Assembly (NCBI GenBank): GCA_029747015.1
Contig: JAKOGI010002735.1
Span: 1-64,000, forward strand
Direction: 5' to 3'
Origin: Carnegiea gigantea
Taxonomy: Eukaryota; Streptophyta; Magnoliopsida; Caryophyllales; Cactaceae
Length of the DNA: 64,000 nucleotides
Position 1 is the stretch's first letter. Each line of letters starts with the position of its first letter. The translations under genes were made by a program, and so were the position numbers. Positions 47,014 through 59,069 of the stretch are shown here, piece by piece. The notes under the pieces are model-generated. The model saw only the letters and a program-made list of their open reading frames with translations. It was not told where the DNA came from and searched no databases.

Positions 47014-49861
47014 TGTAGCGCCCCAAAAATGCTAATAACATGATTTACAGAAACTGCAGCGAATGATTTAATGATAAAAAGCGCTACTACCGTCTTGATA
47101 AGGACAAGGCTCACTGAAACCATTCAATCTTGTAACTCATGTTCAAATCACAATATCTCTTAAACTGAAACACTCCAAGTACCGAAGTCCACAATAGTTC
47201 AACTTTAATACAATCGACTTAATCATACCATGTGCTAACTCGCACTCCGTACTACACAAGTATATTAAATATAGACTAAACTTGGCCCTGAGGTCTATCC
47301 CAAAATTCATGCTATGCTGAATCCACTGTGAGCATCTGATGCCTTCCAAAAGGGCTTGCTAAATAGAGAAACATGTGATACTTTATCACCTAAAATGGAA
47401 AACATGAAAACAATTCGAAAATGTGAACTAAAACTCAGTACATGCATTCTTGCATTGTAAAATGAGCGTAGAAGCACTGTTGATGGATGCCTGCCTTTGT
47501 AATTCATTTAGTTCGCAATAACAATAAAAATGAAAGTAATATGAAATTCAATTGCTCATTATTATCTGGATGTGAACCCTTGCAATGATATGATCTATAT
47601 ATAGGTGTACACCTGCCAATCCGATCATGAGTTGGCCTGAAGCCGCGCAGGTAACTGATGGGCTAATGCCCTATAGATGATAACTAACGGGGTCACAAGT
47701 TAAATGGCAAATCGCTGTACAAACTGATTTATTGATAAACTCATTAAGAGTTATAACTTGATCGACATGTTCTGCTTTCTGAAAATACAAGCAATGGATG
47801 TACTTTAAGTCTTTTAAAAAAATATCATCTGACTTGATAAATGTCATCTGACGTGGTAAATATGTTCTGACTTGATAACACTTATGCAGAATGGAGAACG
47901 ATAAGTAGGCCTCGACTCTGTTTCATAATTGTCATTGTAGGTATGTGTAGTCAGTAAATGATACTTACTCACATTATTGAGTAATTAAAAGAATGTGTAA
48001 TAAAAATTGAGTAATTAAATAGTACATATAACTTGGGTATTCCAATATGACATCAAAACTGAATTAATGAAAGTAATTAAATCCGATATAAAGTAAATGA
48101 AAGTAAAATAGACCACAATGAAATAAATGAGATTACAAAGGAAAACGCCTTGATGGTGACAAATGCGAGTGTGATTTTGGCCTTTTCTGAGATAGGCTAC
48201 AAATACGAGTTTAAGACTCGGTGATGTATAACATGGTTCAAGATAGCATAAACTGCAATAACTTGGTCTGATAAATATAGTTGTTGAGTCAAACATTCTC
48301 CCCACTTCCCATATTTCATTCACAAGTCTATTAAATATAGAATTCCACCCCAATGAGACATTGACTCAGCAGAATCTATTGAGCTCACTAAGCTTGATAT
48401 TTTCTTCGTAAAATTCATAATTGATTCAAAGCTCATAAATAAGCTCACAAATTGTATACTTGTCTTCTTCTTTCTCATTAATCAAGCTAAAAGCTTCATA
48501 AAAGTCCATGAATATTCATTTCCCCCTCAAATGACCTTACTTGGTCTAAAATACACAAAATTAGTGCATGATCAATCTCACTCAATCTTTATTGTTGCTC
48601 TTTACACAATTACTCAAAATGCTTCCAAAAATCACCAAGCTCGAAATACTCAACCAAAATTCATGAAATCTTATAGGAAATTCGAAAATAATATGGACAA
48701 TATACAGTAAATTTGTCATAATTTTCCTCCAAGTATATGCTGCATAGAAATTGCAACAACAGCGCAATTTACACTGAAGCAGGTTAGTTCACTTCAAAAA
48801 CTCATAACTTTCACCTTTAACCTCAAATGGAGACCTAAAATTCTAACATGGAAAGATTATATACTCCCAAAAAACTTTCATTCGCAACACAAAACATGAT
48901 TCCCACAATAGAGTTCCCAAAATGGGGCTAGAACACAAATGTGTCAGTTTTGGTTGAACCTACACAGTTCTAGCAAAACAGCCATAACGTTTCCCAAAAA
49001 GCGCAGATAAAGGCGATTCAAAAGGCATTCGAATGCTAATACACTGATCTATCTACCCACCAAATTTCATAGTTTGTTACTTGGCTGATCAATACCAGTT
49101 TAATCTCAAAGTTACCCCTATTTTTTGCATTTTTAGCCCTCACTATTTTTACTTTCTCCTCTTTTTTCACGCAAATCCTCACTTGAAATCATTCCAAATC
49201 ACCAAAAACATCATCATAATCATCAATAAGACTAAATATTATAAAATCATATATAAAACAATACAAATCCATCACTTAGCTTAAGCTAACTTAATCATGA
49301 CAAAGCCTAACCCTAACATGCTGCAAGCTCAATTCTACCATGATCAATATACCTAAAATTAGTAAAATTTATATGATAACATGTATTTTGATCTTAAGAA
49401 CATAAAAAATAACTAAAACCATCATAAAAGCCAAAAACACATCAAGATCAAGCTAGGGTTTACTCACTTTGTTTGAAGAAAAGTAGGTGAAAGTGATGTT
49501 CGATGCTTGAGAAGGGTGTGGGGATGGCTGGTTGATGCCTTGGTGGCCAGAGGATCGCTGACTGGTGGTTGGAAGGTGGCTGCTGTAGTTTGGCTATAGG
49601 GTAGGAGAGAGCAAGGGGAGAGATATGTGTATGTGTTATCTTGCTTGGTTAGAAATGAATCAAGATACTTGGCCAGTATTTAACCTTCCCTAAAGTAGCT
49701 TTTTGGCAAACCTTGGTTCAGTTTGAAGTTAAGTTTAAATCATGGTTAATGAGGCAAGCTTGTTGGGCTATGATTAGTTTATACATTTTGAGCCCGGGAA
49801 GAGAAGTAAACCGTATGCAATTGAATTTTCGTGGCTTGAAATTAAATTTTTACGAGGTTAT

Positions 49862-49919
<58 letters not shown>

Positions 49920-50256
49920 GTAATAATTTCTTAAACCATAATTATCGAGGCCTACTATTGATTTACGAGATATTTAATCAATCAACGAAACTTGAATTAA
50001 CGATCAATGAAACTTGAATTACAATAAGAGACTCAAATGAAATATCCCTCAACCGGGATGATTAAATACGATAAATGAAAGCGAAAAATTTAAATGACAT
50101 AAGGTAATTCGGTAAATAAATTCAGTGTAATTGAATTAATAAATATGATTTGGTTAAACAAATAACCGTAAGTGATTAAACCAATAAACATAATTAATTA
50201 AATGAATAATCATAATTAATTAAATAAATAAATATGAGTTATGGGTGGATATTACA
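47014..50256 (-). mobile_element. Probable solo LTR of a large-LTR gypsy (Tekay/Del-like) element, inserted in E
   Basis: A 3243 bp block interrupts the join between ORF3 and the 3' non-coding region of E: D reads straight through the equivalent site near 42060-42080. Its ends are TGTAGCGCCCC (+ strand left) and GGATATTACA (right), so the minus strand starts TGTAATATCC and ends GGGGCGCTACA, typical of Tekay/Del LTRs. Flanks are CATAT (47009-47013) and CACGT (50257-50261), which differ exactly by CG-to-TA. No internal coding region, primer site or second LTR is present. Alternatives are a non-autonomous element or a truncated LTR; clade is by recognition only. Confidence 0.6.
49863..49918. repeat. 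(TAA)n microsatellite, about 18 units
   Basis: Uninterrupted trinucleotide run inside the solo LTR. The Ile-rich frame it creates on + is meaningless. Confidence 0.95.
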
Positions 50257-50372
50257 CACGTTGCCCTCAATGTGGGCACAGAATAGAAAAAGAGAAGGGT
50301 AGTAGCACAAAGTAATGAGAAAGGAGGTGGTGGTGGAGGATGGGGTGGTTAGGCATAAGAGATATGCCAATC

Positions 50373-51657
50373 CTACTTGGTCTCTAGACATGCCCTATAG
50401 TCCTGAAAGTACTGTGTATAGGTAGTAAGCATCCCATGAAGCTCATCGTGGTGCTCTTGGACAAAGTTCCGAAGAGTGGCACTCTCAGAAGCAACAAATG
50501 CTCGAAGGGAAACTTGCTCCTCTTCAATGGATGTAAGGGTGTCTTGGAGGTCAGTATAGTTAGGAGGAAGTGGGTGGTTGAGAGGAAGAACTAGGTCCTG
50601 CTTAACTAGAATGAGGGGTTGGATGATAGGGTATCGGTTGAACAACCTCCTCTTCACCAGGTACCCAATAAAGTTTACCTCAGTGAAGTAAGGTTGTTCG
50701 ATCAACATTGGGAAGCGGCAAAAGCCGGTCCCCAGAGTAAATCCAACATAAACACCCAGCCTTAATTTTGCAAAAGTTCATAATTTTAAAAGCAGCTTGA
50801 TTAAGCCACTCGGACCCAAAAATTTTATCCTCAGGGTTTGGCTCAACTCCTAAAAATCTAGCAATAATAGTCACAATCCCGCCTATGACTATTCTACCGT
50901 TAGTGCTAACAGTAGCACTATGTAATTGCTTAACTAAAAAGGAACCGGGGTCAAGCTGGATAGCATCAAGCATACATGACAAAAAGTACAACTCCGATAA
51001 TCCCGGGATATTCAGACTATTATCCTGAGCAAAAAGGGAACAAGCCAAGATATGCTGAGCAACGATAATACAAGGGTTTCTAATATGTATGCACTTTGAT
51101 GAACTAGTGCTGTACCTAGCACTCCTTGAAAGTTTGTCCCAAAATGCATTTGGGTTGAATTCACGAGGGACTTGCCAGTTCAATAAATCCATGCTAGGTG
51201 GAAAATTGAAGATATTGTTAAAGGTACCTAAGTTCATCTCGTAAAATTAACTTTACAAATAAAACGATATATATCCTACTTGGCATTAAGGCCCTCTAGT
51301 GACCTTGACATGGAGAGTACTTAAAAATTCGAGGGTCAAGTCCTGATATGCATGCTCGTTAATTTCCGAAAAGTATCCCACACCACCTCTTGTAAATAAC
51401 CATCTAATATCATATAACATTCTTAACTGGGCTAGCAGTTCCTCGTCATAATATCTAGTTGCTACAACTATACGTTCAATCAAACAAGTGTATCTAGCAA
51501 CATAATCAGGATGTGTTAAACTAAGAGGGTGAGGAATGTTACCTCTAGCACGCGCGGTTTGGGATAACCTTTGAGGTTGAGGTGGTGCTTGACTTGAAGA
51601 ACCAACCTCCTTTGTGCTCCTTTGTCTCTTGGTTGGTGTTATTGTTCTAAAAACCAA
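50373..51657 (-). pseudogene. ORF3 (PF20167-like, env-like) of element E
   Basis: The best-preserved of the three Athila third ORFs. It starts MVFRTITPTKRQRSTKEVGS (51657) and runs with a Gln/Pro/Ser-rich N-terminus to 51286. After stops it continues in the same frame at 51237-50680, with the conserved core CIIVAQHILACSLFAQ, LYFLSCMLDAIQLDPGSF and GRIVIGGIVTIIARFLG. A frameshift near 50700 leads to 50708-50373, which holds a possible coiled coil (DLQDTLTSIEEEQVSLRAFV). No signal peptide or membrane segment is evident in the readable parts, so a classical envelope role is not supported. Follows integrase after a ~650 base spacer. Confidence 0.7.
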
Positions 51658-52309
51658 AACTAAAAACTAAAGAAGAAAGTGAAGAAATTAAGCAAAAAGA
51701 AGAACAATCAGAGAGAGAAAAAGATGGGTATAGTGGATGAATAAAGTGAGATGAATTTAGAGAAAACGAAGAAGAAAAAGATGAAATTTGTGGGGAAAGA
51801 AAAAAGATTGAGTGAAAGGGGATGATTTTGGATAAAAATGAGTAAAAATGGAGAAGAAATGAGGGAGGATTGAAGGTATTAGTTATGGAGGGTTTAGAGA
51901 GGGAAAATGGAGGTAGAGAGAGAGTGTGATGAGGTTAAAGATGACATGTTGGGAAGATGAGTGTGCACCGCGGTCAAAAACCTAGACTGCTGGCCGTAAC
52001 AGTACACCACGGTCTAACCGTAGTGTCTGCTGGTCCATTTTTTTTTTTTTTTGGATTTTTCTGGGTGGCACCCCACAGCCGTGGCTTTGGGGATCTGGCC
52101 GTAGTGGCTAACATTTTATTAATAGTCCGATTGGTTTTCTCTCTTTTTTTTGTTTTTCTATTTTTTTTCTTCCAGTGTCTTTTTTTCCCCACAAACTACA
52201 AAAATAGTAAAAATAAAAGGTAAGGAAAGAAAAAGGAAAAAGAGCTTGGGTTGCCTCCTAAGAAGCGCTCTTCTAAGGTCAAGAGCTTGACCCTTCTTCT
52301 ATGTTTGGT
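51658..52309 (-). other. Pol-ORF3 spacer of element E with GC-rich CACGG motif
   Basis: Untranslated between the integrase end (VHTLTDPDQT, about 52310) and the ORF3 start. It contains a poly-T/A tract (52040-52055) next to a GC-rich block (51966-52110) with ACCACGGTCTAACCGTAG and GCCGTGGC palindromic pieces. Related motifs occur in the LTR promoter regions of D, E and B2 and in the equivalent spacers of D (43740-43890) and F (36000-36200). Confidence 0.5.
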
Positions 52310-53486
52310 CTGGATCAGTAAGTGTATGAACATCGACTTTATCAATAGATTATCCCACAAGATATGATTTTAATCACTGTCCAATAACTATGAATGCACT
52401 GGTGGACTTGTTCCACATTTTAGCTGCTCCATTGGGTTGAACCTTGGTGACCTTAAATGGTCCTGGCCATCGAGATTTCAATTTGCCAGGAAACAATCTC
52501 AATCTGGAGTTAAATAATAGGATCATCTCACCTTTTCGAACCTCTTCTTCATGATATGTTTATCGTGCCACTTCTTAGTTCATTCTTTGTAAATATGCGA
52601 ACTCTCATAGGCTTCCAACCTCAGCACATCGAACTCATTTAGTTACAAGGATCTCTGTTCTCCCGCTGCCTTAAGATCATAGTTGAGTGTTTCTACAGCC
52701 CAGCATGCCTTATGTTCCATCTCTACTGGCAAATGACAAGACTTTCAAAACACCAACCGATATGAAGTGGTGCCTAGAGGAGTTTTGTAAGCAGTGCGGT
52801 ATGCCCAAAAGCATCTCCAAGCTTGAAGGCCCAATCTTTACGGGACCGATCCACTGTTTTCTCTAGTATGCTCTTCAATTCTCAACTCGAGAGCTTCACC
52901 TGCCCACTTGTTTGGGGATGGTAAGGCGTAGTGATCTTATGAAACGTCCCATATTTTTTAATAGTATTTCAAGGGGCCTGTTGCAGAAGTGTGTGCCATT
53001 CTCACTTAGAAGAGCTCTTGTCGTGCCAAACTTTGTGAAAAATATTTTTTTTGAGAAACTTAAGGACAACCTTTGAATCGTTTATTGGGGAGGCAATGGC
53101 TTCACCCACTTAGAAACATGGTTAACTGCCACAAAGATATAAAGGTTGCTATGGGATGGAGGAAAAGGACCTATAAAGTCAATCCCCTATAAATCAAATA
53201 ACTCAACCTCAAGTATGCCATTTTGAGGCATCTTATGCCTCTTGCAAATGTTCCCTGTTCGCTGACATCTATCACAAGTCATGATAAATTTCCTTACTTC
53301 TTTAAAGAGCATAGGCCAACAGAAGCGTGCTCGGAGTACTTTCGCAATCATTTTATCTGGTCCAAAGTGGCCACCACAGTTTGAAGTATGGCAATGGTGT
53401 GAGACACTATGGACCTCATCTTCAAGCAAGTACCTTCCATAAATCCCATCTCCATATCGCTTGTAAAGGAAAGGTTCTTCCCACAC
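52310..53486 (-). pseudogene. Integrase of element E, decayed
   Basis: The zinc-binding domain at 53486-53187 shows HHCC-type residues: SHHCHTSNCGGHFGPDKM and CDRCQRTGN. The catalytic core follows with GIDFIGPFPPS (first Asp), VNHVSKWV and SENGTHFCN, where the second Asp of the usual S-D-N is Glu. A stop directly precedes GIDF. The C-terminal domain ends LFPGKLKSRWPGPFKVTKV and, finally, VHTLTDPDQT near 52310. Integrase inserts the cDNA and makes 5 bp duplications, consistent with those around E. Confidence 0.75.
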
Positions 53487-53770
53487 GTAGTACTTGGCAA
53501 CTGTAAAGAACTACTTCCTTTTTTGGTAGGACAATCCCGGAGGTAACACTCCATACACCTTGAAGTTCATCAAATCAGCGCACCATGGAGCAGCTTGCTG
53601 GGATATAGCAATAGCTGCTCATCGAGGGAAGTGTCATCAATGGGGAACTCTTCACTAGGAGTGGCCTCTGGGCATAAACGAGATAGAAGATCGACAATCA
53701 CATTTGCCAAACCGGCCTTATCTTTGATTTTCAAATCAAACTCTTGAAGAAGGAGGACCCATCGGATGAG

Positions 53771-54025
53771 TCAGGGTTTGCAGTCAGATTTCTTCATTAA
53801 ATGTTTCAAAGTGGTATAATCTATGAAAACAATGACCTTAGAATTAATCAAGTGGGATCTAAATTTTTCCAAGGCAAAGACAACTGCTTGGAACTCCTTC
53901 TCAGTCGTGGCATAATCCACTTCAGCGTCATCGAGAGTACAGCTTGCATAGTATATGGCACACGGCTTATTGCCCTTTCGTTGGCCTAGAATAGCCCCTA
54001 ATGCATAGTCACTTGCATCGGACAT
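53771..54025 (-). pseudogene. RNase H domain of element E
   Basis: Reads MSDASDYALGAILGQRKG (first catalytic Asp), ATTEKEFQAVVFALEKFRSHL (catalytic Glu) and VIVFIDYTTLKHLM (third Asp). This is the RNase H of Ty3/gypsy elements, which removes RNA template during cDNA synthesis. It lies in a different frame from the RT, so a frameshift separates them near 54040. Confidence 0.8.
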
Positions 54026-54054
54026 TACTTCAAAAGGTAGCTCCTAATCTGGTG

Positions 54055-54744
54055 CTACATTACTAGGGTAGTGATTAACGCTTCTTTTAGCATGTGAATA
54101 GCACTGAAGCATTCTTCATTAAACTCAAAAGGCATATCCTTGACAAATAATTGGGTGAGATGTTTTGCAAATTTTGAAAAATCTTTAATGAACTGTCGGT
54201 AAAAACCAACGTGTCTGAGAAAACGCCTCACATCTTTCAAAGAGGTTGGTGGTGGCAATTTCTCAATCACCTCCACCTTTGGTTTGTCAACTTCAGTGCC
54301 TTTATTAGGGACAACATGACCATGGACAACCCCCTCTTGTACTATAAAATGGCATTTCTCCCAACTCAAGACCAGATTCACATCTTCACATCTTTGTAAA
54401 ACCTTAGATAAGTTATTCAAGCACTGGTTATAGGTTACACCATGCACAAAAAAATCATCCATAAAGACTTCCATTTTGTTCTTAATAAAGTCAGAAAAAA
54501 TGGCCATCATACAACGTTGAAAAGTGTCAGGGGCATTGCGTAGCCCAAATGGCATTCTTTTATAAGTATAGGTACCATAAGGACATATAAAAGTAGTCTT
54601 TTCTTGGTCATTAGGATGGATAGGGATTTGAAAGAATCCCAAATGTCCATCCGAGTAGCAAAAATATGAATTCTTAGCCAATCGTTCAAGCATTTCGTCA
54701 ATGAAGGGATGGGAAAAGTGATCTTTACGGGTAGCTTTATCCAA
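54055..54744 (-). pseudogene. Reverse transcriptase palm of element E
   Basis: The open piece of 229 codons holds the main RT blocks in order: FCYSDGHLGFFQIPIHPNDQ, YGTYTYKRMPFGLRNAPDTF, MEVFMDDFFVHG (catalytic FMDD at 54465-54454), LSWEKCHF and LRHVGFYRQFIKDFSK. Both catalytic Asp of the box are intact. The start of RT is in the upstream open piece in the same frame, interrupted by stops between 54832 and 54744. No function is expected because of those breaks. Confidence 0.85.
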
Positions 54745-54831
54745 TTTTCAATAATCAATGTACAAACACCAACCTATGACAGTCCTAGTAGATATTAGCT
54801 CATTATTCTCATTTTTAACAACAATCATCCC

Positions 54832-55713
54832 TCATTTCCTAGGCACAATATGGACTAGGCTTACCTTTGCACTATCAAAGATAGAGTAGACAATAGAGTA
54901 GATAATGCCGGTGTTAAGCAACTTTAAAATTTCCTTTTTAACTACCTCTTGCATGCTAGGGTTCAATCTTCTTTGGTGTTCAATTAGAGGCTTATGATCA
55001 TCTTCCATTAAGATTCGATGCATATATAAAGAAGGATGAATTCCTTTTAAGTTATCAAGGTTGTATCCTATGGCTTTACAATGCTTCCTAAGTACTCTAA
55101 GTAAAGAATCAATTTGGGTTGCATTCAAACTTGCATTCATAATCACTAGGTATGTAGATTTTGGTCTAAGAAATTTATACCTCAAAGATAAAGGGAGAGG
55201 TTTCAATTCTACCGTTAAAACTTTTACCTCATTAGACAAGAGCTTACTTTTATCTCGTAATGTTTCCTCCTTTGTAAGGGAAGGCATAATTGGTGGAGAG
55301 GCTTCCAGAAGTTGAGCATACTTAGCTATTTTGGGATTTTCATCCTTAATAGGACTATTATTTAACATCAAGTGCTCAAGTGGATCATTAGAAGCAAGGT
55401 TAGACACAGTTTTCCGTATTAAACCATCAACTACATCAATCTTATTATACTCATCAGAAATGAAAGGGAACTTAGCAGCTTTGAATAAATCAAACTCCAC
55501 ATTATCATTTCCCAAATCAAAAGATAGTGTACTGTTTTTTACATCGATCCGACATCCTGTGATAGCTAGGAATGGTCTCCCAAGAATGATGGCGGTCCAT
55601 GTATCCTCCTCTATTTTTAGAATCACAAAGTCTACTGGTACATGTAAATCCTCTACTTTTATTGGAACATCCTCTAAAATACCTACAAAGTATTTCACAA
55701 AACGATCTGCCAA
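54832..55713 (-). pseudogene. Protease end, linker and RT start of element E
   Basis: The 294-codon open piece begins in the protease ([40 protein letters not shown]), then an acidic linker to about residue 180, and enters RT at VELKPLPLSLRYKF, IGYNLDNLKGIHPSLYMHRI and EHQRRLNPSMQEVVKKEI. This linker-RT sequence is typical of Athila pol. The protease active site itself lies upstream of 55713 in eroded sequence. Same frame as the RT piece downstream. Confidence 0.85.
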
Positions 55714-55799
55714 TTATAAGGAGATAGTAATTGGTCTTATCTCTCCTAATTCCAATTTTTCACACATAGAAAGGGGCATCAAGCTCATACCTAACCGAG

Positions 55800-57700
55800 A
55801 TTCTTCAGCTTAGCTGGAAGCTTATTTTGGATTACTGCCCTGCATTCTTCAATCAAAGCTACAATTTCATGCTCTTCGAGCTTTCTTTTATTGGATAGAA
55901 TTTCTTTTAAAAATTTAGCATATGAAGGCATTTGAGTTAGGGCTTTCGTAAACGGAGTGTTTATGTGGAGTTTCTTAAGGACTTCTAAAAACTTTCCAAA
56001 TTACGAATCGAGTTTAGCTTTAGCCATATTTTCAGAAAATCGTAAAGGTGGGGTGTAGGGCTTTGGTGAAATGGTCTTAGGGTCCTTGGGAACCTTGTTA
56101 GACTTATGAACGACATTATCAATCAATTCCTTAGAGGGTGAAGACATCTGTCTTTTGACATTCTCAACATGCTCATTCTTATCATGCAAAGATTCATCAA
56201 TGGCAATCTCCATAGGTCCCTCTAGTTGTTTTCCTCCTCTCAAAATCATTGCATTATATTCCTCCCTAGGGTTAAGTTTAAGCTTGCTAGGAAGTCCGTC
56301 TGGGGGCGTAAATGAAAAACGAGCGTTTTAGGCAATCCGAGCTTCTAACATCCTATTATGAGTTGTAAGCACATCAACCTTTGAGGCTAATTGCTTAATA
56401 TACTCATCCTATTTTTGTTGCGTCATAAGCATACTTTCCATCATCGCTTCTAAATTTGACTTTTAGGGCCCTTGAGAAGGGAACAGGGTCTTTGAAGACT
56501 GGGAGTGGTCTAGCATTCATTGGGGGCATATTTGATGGGTTTGGACTAGACATATGAGAGAAATTTAGATGATTCTTCCAACCTAGATTATAGTTACTAG
56601 AATATGGGTCATTGGCCGTTCTCGGGTTAAAGTTTTGAGCATAGTTAACGTCACTAGGGTCTTAGAAAAAAGGACTCCCAACTTGACAATTCAAAGTTAC
56701 ATGCTCAATAGAACCACAAATTTCACAAGGGGAATTGGTACTAGAATTCACAGCATTAACATTTATTCAGTTCAATCTTTGAGTCATAGCATCTACTTTA
56801 GCAGAAAGTAAAGTAAGTGCATCAACTTCAAGCTTAACTCCAACCTATTTGGGTTGGCTTCGTTCGGTGGACCACTGAAAATTATTAAGTGCTGTCTCCT
56901 CAATTAGATTATAGGCTTTGTCCTTAGTTTTGTTCATCAAGGTGCCTTCTGCCGCTGCATCAATAGTGGACCTCATAAACTAGGTCACACCATTATAAAA
57001 GGCTTGGATAATCATCCAACGCTAAAGACCATGATGGGGGTATAAGTGCAGCAAATCTTCAAACTGCTCCCAGGCTTCGTACAGCGTCTCTTTGTGAAGT
57101 TGGTGATCTGATTTCTCAAGCTTGCTGTTTTGCTCGGAGGGAGAAACTTAGCGAGGAAGGTTCTTGTCAACTCATTCCAAGTGGTAATGCATCCAGATGG
57201 CAAGGAGTGTAACCAAGCCCTTACTTTATCCCTCAATTAGAAAGGAAATAAACGCAGAAGAATCACATCAGTAGAGGCTCCATTAAACTTTAACGTATTG
57301 CACACCTCTAAAAAGACCGTGAGGTGTAGTTTCGGGTCTTCCAAAGGCATTCCTCTAAACTAGCATTGTTGCACCATCGAAATGAGTGTCGGTTTGGGCT
57401 TGTAATTATTGGCATCAACAGTAGGGCGAGCAATGTTTGAGGAGATCCCTTGGACTCTAGGGGTAATGAAATCTCGTAGTGTCCTTCTTCGATCACCTTA
57501 TTCTCCTGCCATGCTTGTTAGATTCGTTCTAGCCTCGCGTCTTTGCTCTTCAATCCTTTGCTTCTTCCTCCTTAAGTGGAAAGTCCTTTCAATCTCAGGA
57601 TCAGGTTCGTATAAGATTGGACTTCGCATAAACAAAAAAAATTCCTACAAGTACTATCACCAACACTACTAGCGCAGTTAAACAAGAAAAGAAAACAACA
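55800..57700 (-). pseudogene. Gag of element E, decayed
   Basis: The capsid core is visible at 57236-57012 (RDKVRAWLHSLPSGCITTWN; LTRTFLAKFLPPSKTASLRN), the PF03732-like gag domain. The intact zinc knuckle CEICGSIEHVTLNC lies at 56727-56686 (C-X2-C-X4-H-X4-C). A linker with a basic, Lys/Glu-rich part at 56249-56001 (MILRGGKQLEGPMEIA) leads towards the protease. Many stops and frame changes. Confidence 0.75.
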
Positions 57701-57766
57701 ATTAAAAAAAAAAACAATAAAATACTTAGTCACTTTCCAAGACTAACTCAATAGTTAACAGTTTAA

Positions 57767-57784
57767 TCCCCGACAATGGCGCCA
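57767..57784 (-). other. Primer-binding site of element E
   Basis: Minus strand TGGCGCCATTGTCGGGGA, six bases after the LTR end (TCA at 57791). tRNA-Asp type; one base different from the B2 site. Confidence 0.85.
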
Positions 57785-57790
57785 AAAACT

Positions 57791-59064
57791 TGACCACTGC
57801 TATAAGCGCACGGGTAGTCGTAGTATAGATAAAAGATATCATTCCTCATGGACAAGTCTAATCTATCAAATCTTTTCTATCAAAATATGGTAAATAAAAT
57901 TCTAATTCAAATGGTTTCGATTTGACAACTTCTAACTCACTAATTTTGAATCAATTAAGGAAAAATATGTCTAGGAATTCATGTAGATATGGAAAGTGAT
58001 TGGATCAAAATGACAAATATATGCTTTTTCTCTAATCGGTTAATCTCAAGGAATTGCAATCTATCTAAAAATTTAGCCTATTCTTTCAAAATCAACCAAA
58101 TTTACCTAAACTAAGCAAAAGTTGTTCTTTCAAACTAATTTGTTTTAATCTAAGTTAATTATCTTCGATTACTTTCTAATCCTCCTAACATGTAAATCTC
58201 TCTTTCGAGACGAAGTTATATAAGGTTTTATTAAGCAGTCCAACAATCAAATGTCATCTTTCACTTTTTTACCCGACAGTTTCAAGCGTGCAAGAAAACT
58301 TCGGCCAAAAATCTACTCTTAACATGAAAATTACTTGATAGAACGAAATCAAATCCATCATGAAAATAAGCACAATTCTTTAGATTAAAATGTGATCCAA
58401 CAACACTTTTATAAATTACTAAATCCCTAAACAAAAATTAAACTACTCACATATGATTAAAGATTAAACAACTAACCAACATTTTGTGAAGTCTGAGTGG
58501 AAGGGCTTGATTGAGAATAGCCTTCAACCAAGGTTTCCAAAACCGCCTCAAGATCAAACATTCACACTCAAGATTTCTCACTAGTACAGTAATTAAACTA
58601 AGAATCTAACTAAAAAAAACAAAATTTTGAGAAAGATAAACCATGCTATTCTTGCCTGCTATGCATATGCTTTCTCTGCTACTGCCTAAGCGAAGCCTTT
58701 TTATAGGAAAACCAGGATGTTTTTAGCCACACAGCCTAAGGACAATGAACAGGTAATAGTTTCTCTCGTCATCACGGTCCATGGCAAATACCACGGTCCG
58801 GCCGCAATCAGGGCTGGAGCAGGTTTTCTACTCTTTTCTTGCTCCACGGGCATAGCAACATGTAGATGTCCATGGGGGAGGTCAAATACATCTATTAAGG
58901 GTCAAATATTAGGTAAAAATGCCTAACATCTTATAAATCACATCAAACAATTATACCCAAGTGTAAATCATGAATAGGAGCATAAATAATAACATTGAGC
59001 ATATAATTCTCCTAGAAACAAAGCAAAATAGCCCTAAAATAATGTATACATTAAGCACTTATCA
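57791..59064 (-). repeat. 5' LTR of element E
   Basis: Minus strand starts TGATAAGTGCTTAATGTATA (59064), ends TATAGCAGTGGTCA (57791). In the middle, CGGCCGGACCGTGGTATTTG and CCATGGACCGTGATG (about 58804-58765) precede a TATA-like CCTATAAAAAGG (about 58710-58699), giving a plausible U3 promoter. The CpG sites of this motif are retained here but mostly lost in the 3' LTR. Confidence 0.9.
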
Positions 59065-59069
59065 TGCAG

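Larger units (their letters stand above)
44078..59064 (-). mobile_element. Full-length Athila-type Ty3/gypsy element E (decayed), inserted in D
   Basis: LTRs at 57791-59064 (5') and 44078-45333 (3') enclose primer site, gag, protease, RT, RNase H, integrase, ORF3 and a long 3' non-coding region. Flanking duplications are TGCGG (44073-44077) and TGCAG (59065-59069), one transition apart. Total length is 14,987 bp, or about 11.7 kb after removing the 3.24 kb insertion at 47014-50256, which is normal for Athila. All genes carry stops or frameshifts. This is the most complete autonomous-type element in the window. Confidence 0.9.

Noticed and set aside
49713..49934. Frame ending in an Ile repeat
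   Set aside because: The repeat is the (TAA)n microsatellite inside the solo LTR.
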